7,876 nucleotides of DNA from CAYGZL01 sp964354345 (lineage in GTDB: Bacteria > Chloroflexota > Anaerolineae > Anaerolineales > UBA4823), in NCBI GenBank assembly GCA_964354345.1, contig CAYGZL010000113.1, positions 1-7,876 of the forward strand, in the 5' to 3' direction. Below are positions 4,825 through 7,876 of this stretch, piece by piece (the first letter of the stretch is position 1; each line of letters begins with the position of its first letter). The notes under the pieces were generated by a model. The model saw nothing but the letters and a program-made list of their open reading frames with translations. It was not told the DNA's origin and ran no database searches. The position numbers and the translations under genes were made by a program.

Positions 4825-7527
4825 TTATGGATGATGCATCTCACGGACGATCATGACCGCTTCTCTGCGGCTATGAATCCCCAGTTTTGCATAGATATTG
4901 CGGATGTGGGTGCGGAGTGTGCTGGTCGCAATGCACAACTCAGCAGCGATCTCATTAACCGAGCGGTGAGTGCATAACAGCTTCAAAACCTCGATTTCGC
5001 GACGTGTGAGATCTCGGTAGTAACCTGAATGCGGCTGGACTTCAGCCAGAGAACCCTTGTCTTCCCTTGGTTGGAGGATTTCATCTAACGCGGCTAACAG
5101 CCGGAGGGCGTAATTGCGGGCGTAGTCGTGCTGCGAGGTCAGGCGAATAAGTTCGCGAACCCTTGCGCCTTCATCGATAAAAATGCTCACATAACCTTCC
5201 GCTTCAGCGAGACGGATGGCGTGAGCAAATGGGATTATGGCCTGCTCTACCGCGCCTTGTTTGTACAGAAGGATAGCCTTTAGAATCAACAGCTCTGTTT
5301 CATAGAGCCTGGCGCCAGCAGCCCGGACCACGGTGAGTAAACGCTCAACCAACACCAGGCTCTCAGCCAACTTCCCTTGAACCAACAACGCACGGGCATA
5401 TACAATGTACTGCAGGACACGATGAAAGGGGATCTCATCCGCGCTGTTGAGCCCACATTCAGTAGACCATCGAGCGAGAAGGGTGAGATTGCCCACATTC
5501 TCGTGAATAATGGCTTCATAAGCTGCTGTGTGTGCATCGAGTGCGCTGGAAAGGCCTCTGGACACCTGCCGGGCTTTATTGATCATCATCATCGCTTCGT
5601 GTTTGTTCCCTTGCGACCAGAACGCCAGCGCCAGGTAGATATAGCTGGTACATATACAATCTTTCTGCCCCCATTCTCTGGAACTTTTAACGGCTTCCCG
5701 GGCGTAATAGATGGCGGCTTCAAGATCATACTGCTCCCGGAGCGCATAACTCAGGCGAGCATAGATAAATCCCATATTCGGAGGATAAAGGCCCATCAAG
5801 TGGTAATATTCATTCGAAGCTTGAATCGCCGTCTGGCAGACTGCGATAACCTGTTTGATGCGACCCGCTAAGAGAAGCAGTCCAGCCAGCTCGCCTGAAA
5901 TCAGGATGGCGAAGATTGGATTGATCGTATCCCGCCAGCGATCCGCAGTATCAGAAAGCAACTGGATGCTGCCTTCCAGGTCGCCATTCATTCCGATGGC
6001 CGATCCCAGAACGATCGCAGAAAAAATTTTTGTGGGCGGATCGGTATCGGGGATAAGCAGGACGGCTTTCTGCATCCAAGCAACGCCGCACGCGATGTCG
6101 CCTTGCATAAAAAACCAGTAGCCTCGGATGGCAGCCAGATAACCAGCCAGTTGATCCGGGTTGAGATGACCACGCTGGCTGTCTGCCAGTCCCTCTTGAA
6201 CAGAATTCTCAGCCTCCAGGATCACCGCTTCAGCAGATTCGAGTTCACCTGAATAAGCCAACACCCAGGCGCGTGCCACCGCCAGCCAGGGTTGGGAATG
6301 GAGCAAGGTCACTGGCAAGGCGTTCAACAAGGCTACCATGGCGGGGAGATGATCGTTTAAAACTGTGATCACGATCAGTGCATTCTCCTCGATGAGGTTC
6401 GCTACATACGCGACATCTCCAGACATGAAGGCATGGTTGGCCGATTCTGACAGCAAACCAGTCTTTGCATACCATTGGCTGGCATGGCGATGAAGGTCTT
6501 GCACCAGATCGGGAAACTCTCGCAGCAGGATGTCGCGTAATAGATCCGCGAAGAGGTGGTGATAGCGATACCAACGCCGCTCATCATCCAACGGGAGGCA
6601 GAATAAATTCGCCTTCTCAATCTTCTCCAAGACCTCCTGGCTGTTGGATCTACCCAGGACAGCGTCGCACAGAGATCCAGACATGCGGTTGAGAAGCGAT
6701 GTTTTTATGAGAAACTCTCTCAACTCAGCCGGCAGCCGGTTGAGAACTTCCTCGACCAGGTAATCTAAAATGAACCGGTGACTGCCAGAAAATTTGTTGA
6801 TGAACTCGGATTTATCCATACGCCCCTGCATCGAGAGGGCTGCCATTTGTAAGCCAACAATCCAGCCCTCCGTGCGTTCATCCAGTGTGATGATATCGTC
6901 CTCTGCTAGCCCTAATCCAGCGATAGAATTCAAGAAGGCGCTCGTTTCTTCGATCGTAAAGCGTAAATCTTCAATGCGCAGCTCATTGATTTCTAGCCGT
7001 CCTCTGAGACGAGCCAAAGGCCAGGGCGGATCGGCGCGTGTTGATAGGATCAGGTGCATGGCTGGCGGCATGTGATCTACAAGGAACAGTAAGCCATCCT
7101 GGATGTCCTGGTTTTCTATCCAATGATAATCATCCAGGACGAGGGAGGAGCGAGATCGGATGCCCCAGAGCTCATTGAGTAACCCGGAGAGTTGGTGGTC
7201 AGACGGCGACAAACCAGATGAAGCAAGGCTGGTCAGCAGGTCGTCGCCGATGCCGGGATGGATCGTTTGGAGAGCCTTGAGGATATACGACCAAAAACGG
7301 GGCGGTGAGTTATCCTCCTTGTCGATCGAAAACCAGGCGGTCGGGATGTTCCGATCTTTCAACCAGGCGGTGAGTAAGGAGGTCTTTCCAAATCCAGTCG
7401 GCGCTGAGAGCAGGGTGATTTTTCGCTGTAAGCCGGCATCCAGCATCCTGAACAGGCGCGGTCGATGCACCCTTTCAGGTCGAACGGGAGGAATATACAG
7501 CTTGGCTTTGATCATAATAGTCGCCAT
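4825..7527 (-). CDS. MalT-like large ATP-binding LuxR-family (LAL) transcriptional regulator
   Basis: This intact 900-residue protein has the standard length and order of the MalT/LAL family. The N-terminus KLYIPPVRPERVHRPRL (about 9-25) is the family's usual entry. The NTPase domain shows Walker A APTGFGKTS (42-50), Walker B SLVLDDYHW (128-136), STRADPPWPLARLRGR (162-177) and GWIVGLQMAALSM (221-233). A winged-helix region with RYHHLFADLLR (321-331) follows. Residues about 345-815 are alpha-helical TPR-like repeats, the likely ligand or signal sensor. The C-terminal LuxR HTH spans about 838-892 (LTRREIEVLKLL ... STLRTHIRNIYAKLGIHSRREAV). Family knowledge says ATP and an inducer drive oligomerisation and promoter activation; the inducer here is unknown. 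Two starts are possible, ATG 7527 or ATG 7515; neither has a Shine-Dalgarno. It lies 121 bp upstream of, and co-directional with, the exporter operon, its probable target (inference). Confidence 0.95.
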   Translation of the reverse strand: MATIMIKAKLYIPPVRPERVHRPRLFRMLDAGLQRKITLLSAPTGFGKTSLLTAWLKDRNIPTAWFSIDKEDNSPPRFWSYILKALQTIHPGIGDDLLTSLASSGLSPSDHQLSGLLNELWGIRSRSSLVLDDYHWIENQDIQDGLLFLVDHMPPAMHLILSTRADPPWPLARLRGRLEINELRIEDLRFTIEETSAFLNSIAGLGLAEDDIITLDERTEGWIVGLQMAALSMQGRMDKSEFINKFSGSHRFILDYLVEEVLNRLPAELREFLIKTSLLNRMSGSLCDAVLGRSNSQEVLEKIEKANLFCLPLDDERRWYRYHHLFADLLRDILLREFPDLVQDLHRHASQWYAKTGLLSESANHAFMSGDVAYVANLIEENALIVITVLNDHLPAMVALLNALPVTLLHSQPWLAVARAWVLAYSGELESAEAVILEAENSVQEGLADSQRGHLNPDQLAGYLAAIRGYWFFMQGDIACGVAWMQKAVLLIPDTDPPTKIFSAIVLGSAIGMNGDLEGSIQLLSDTADRWRDTINPIFAILISGELAGLLLLAGRIKQVIAVCQTAIQASNEYYHLMGLYPPNMGFIYARLSYALREQYDLEAAIYYAREAVKSSREWGQKDCICTSYIYLALAFWSQGNKHEAMMMINKARQVSRGLSSALDAHTAAYEAIIHENVGNLTLLARWSTECGLNSADEIPFHRVLQYIVYARALLVQGKLAESLVLVERLLTVVRAAGARLYETELLILKAILLYKQGAVEQAIIPFAHAIRLAEAEGYVSIFIDEGARVRELIRLTSQHDYARNYALRLLAALDEILQPREDKGSLAEVQPHSGYYRDLTRREIEVLKLLCTHRSVNEIAAELCIATSTLRTHIRNIYAKLGIHSRREAVMIVREMHHP

Positions 7528-7538
7528 TTCTGTCGATC

Positions 7539-7567
7539 ATTATACAGCCAATGTATTGGCGATTGAA
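7539..7567 (-). promoter_or_regulatory. Candidate promoter of the LAL regulator gene
   Basis: On the minus strand a perfect TATAAT (7544-7539) is preceded, after 17 nt, by a poor -35 match TTCAAT (7567-7562; three of six). The expected transcription start, near 7532, is only about 5 nt before ATG 7527 and about 17 nt before the alternative ATG 7515. With no Shine-Dalgarno before either, the message may be leaderless or nearly so. The weak -35 suggests dependence on an activator. Confidence 0.5.
7547..7560. repeat. Palindrome GCCAAT-GT-ATTGGC in the regulator promoter spacer; candidate operator
   Basis: Two perfect 6-bp arms are separated by 2 bp. The 14-bp element fills nearly all of the 17-bp spacer between the proposed -35 and -10 boxes. 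That is a classic position for a repressor or a MerR-type spacer-binding regulator. No gene for such a regulator is in the window, and whether the LAL protein binds here is unknown. Confidence 0.5.
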
Positions 7568-7612
7568 CAGATCGTCAGACGTGATTTGTATATCGATAGT
7601 AACGAACTGATA

Positions 7613-7632
7613 AAATAGGTGGGTTCCTATTT
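7613..7632. repeat. Inverted repeat AAATAGG-N6-CCTATTT
   Basis: Perfect 7-bp arms (7613-7619 and 7626-7632) flank a 6-nt centre TGGGTT. It lies about 80 bp upstream of the inferred regulator transcription start. It could be a protein-binding site or a small RNA hairpin. No U-tract indicates a terminator, although the arm itself ends in TTT on the plus strand. Confidence 0.4.
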
Positions 7633-7644
7633 GAATAACGATTC

Positions 7645-7675
7645 CAGTCATTTGGTCTGAATGAGGGAATGACTG
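7645..7675. repeat. Inverted repeat CAGTCATT-N15-AATGACTG
   Basis: Perfect 8-bp arms at 7645-7652 and 7668-7675 surround a 15-nt centre. Arm centres are 23 bp apart, close to two helical turns and similar in geometry to the inverted repeat at 4787-4816, though the sequence differs. Role unknown; an upstream activator site or chance are both possible. Confidence 0.4.
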
Positions 7676-7828
7676 AGATTGCTGCATAAAGTGCACTCGC
7701 AAGGATTTGTGCAAGGAATTATGGTAGTCGCAGTAAATACCGTGTCTACAAGCCTAGCTGCTTAATCGGGGACTCTACCGAGCTTAGCGATCCTGGCGCA
7801 CTTAGCGGTAAAATATTAGGCGTCGAAT

Positions 7829-7876
7829 ATGATAGAAACGAAGCTAACGATTGAGGACTCTCCGGCGACGACTGAA
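7829..7876 (+). CDS. Possible start of a gene running off the right edge (16 codons)
   Basis: From ATG 7829 the frame stays open to the last base and reads MIETKLTIEDSPATTE. Upstream are only a weak AGG (7818-7820) and a possible -10 TAAAAT (7809-7814) without a good -35. Sixteen codons are far too few to judge coding potential or family. A divergent gene here would fit the long intergenic region, but this may be chance. Confidence 0.2.
   Translation, partial: MIETKLTIEDSPATTE

Larger units (their letters stand above)
7528..7876. other. Intergenic region upstream of the regulator gene
   Basis: These 349 bases hold no convincing complete gene. They contain the regulator promoter and its palindrome, a TATATCGATA element at 7589-7598 shared with the exporter promoter, and two inverted repeats at 7613-7632 and 7645-7675. 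A 12-nt-period direct repeat of GCAAGGA lies at 7699-7705 and 7711-7717. Imperfect direct copies of AT-G-GGACTCT lie around 7764-7775 and 7850-7861, and CTTAGCG occurs twice (7783-7789, 7801-7807). A TAAAAT at 7809-7814 could be a plus-strand -10 box. A 79-codon minus-strand frame overlapping the regulator start looks non-coding. Confidence 0.6.

Noticed and set aside
5377..5871. Plus-strand open frame of 164 codons inside the regulator gene
   Set aside because: It is antisense to the TPR-like region of an intact 900-aa protein and shows no domain or start signal.
7475..7714. Minus-strand frame of 79 codons overlapping the regulator start
   Set aside because: It overlaps the regulator's coding start and promoter in another frame, shows no family resemblance and has irregular composition.
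7721..7765. 14-codon plus-strand mini-ORF (MVVAVNTVSTSLAA) preceded by AAGGA
   Set aside because: The Shine-Dalgarno spacing is only 3 nt, there is no attenuator-like stem after it and no run of regulatory codons. It is probably chance.
7769..7861. GGACTCT-containing blocks as the edge of a CRISPR array
   Set aside because: There are only two imperfect copies, similar over about 12 bases, with no further copies and no cas gene in view.

Overview
The window most likely comes from a member of the Chloroflexota (Anaerolineae/Caldilineae-like). This is inferred from three things: an exported-protein C-terminus of the LPLV-R type, which I associate with surface proteins of that phylum; a small 76-residue protein of a type I recall from Chloroflexota and Actinobacteria beside transporter genes; and a MalT-like giant LuxR regulator. 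Base composition looks moderate. There is no rRNA, tRNA, CRISPR array or transposase.

Layout. Positions 1-255 (+) hold the last 84 codons of an exported protein with an Ig-like domain. Its stop codon directly abuts the stop of the first minus-strand gene, so two convergent genes meet with no spacer. Positions 256-4703 (-) are a compact five-gene operon, read right to left. In transcription order it encodes a 76-aa conserved small protein, a NatA-like ABC ATPase with a C-terminal DUF4162-like domain, two diverged ABC-2 (NatB-like) permeases, and a polytopic membrane protein of unknown function. Junctions are +4 nt, 8-nt overlap, +13 nt and 4-nt ATGA overlap, so translation is probably coupled through most of it. 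The 121-bp gap at 4704-4824 carries a good sigma70-type promoter (ATGACA, 17 bp, TATAGT) with an 8+8 inverted repeat touching its -35 box. Positions 4825-7527 (-) encode a 900-aa MalT/LAL-type regulator: AAA-like NTPase, TPR-like helical repeats and a LuxR HTH. Its start lies just downstream of a consensus TATAAT, with a perfect palindrome filling the promoter spacer. Positions 7528-7876 are intergenic, with several short repeats and possibly the first 16 codons of a plus-strand gene at the very edge.

Working model (inference). The signal-responsive regulator, co-directional and immediately upstream, controls the exporter operon through the inverted repeat next to its promoter. The ATPase and the two permeases form a heterodimeric ABC-2 exporter. 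Its substrate cannot be told from sequence. The small protein and the terminal membrane protein are unexplained accessories. The most interesting parts are this regulator/exporter/small-protein module and the operator-like DNA in the two promoters, rather than any wholly new enzyme system.
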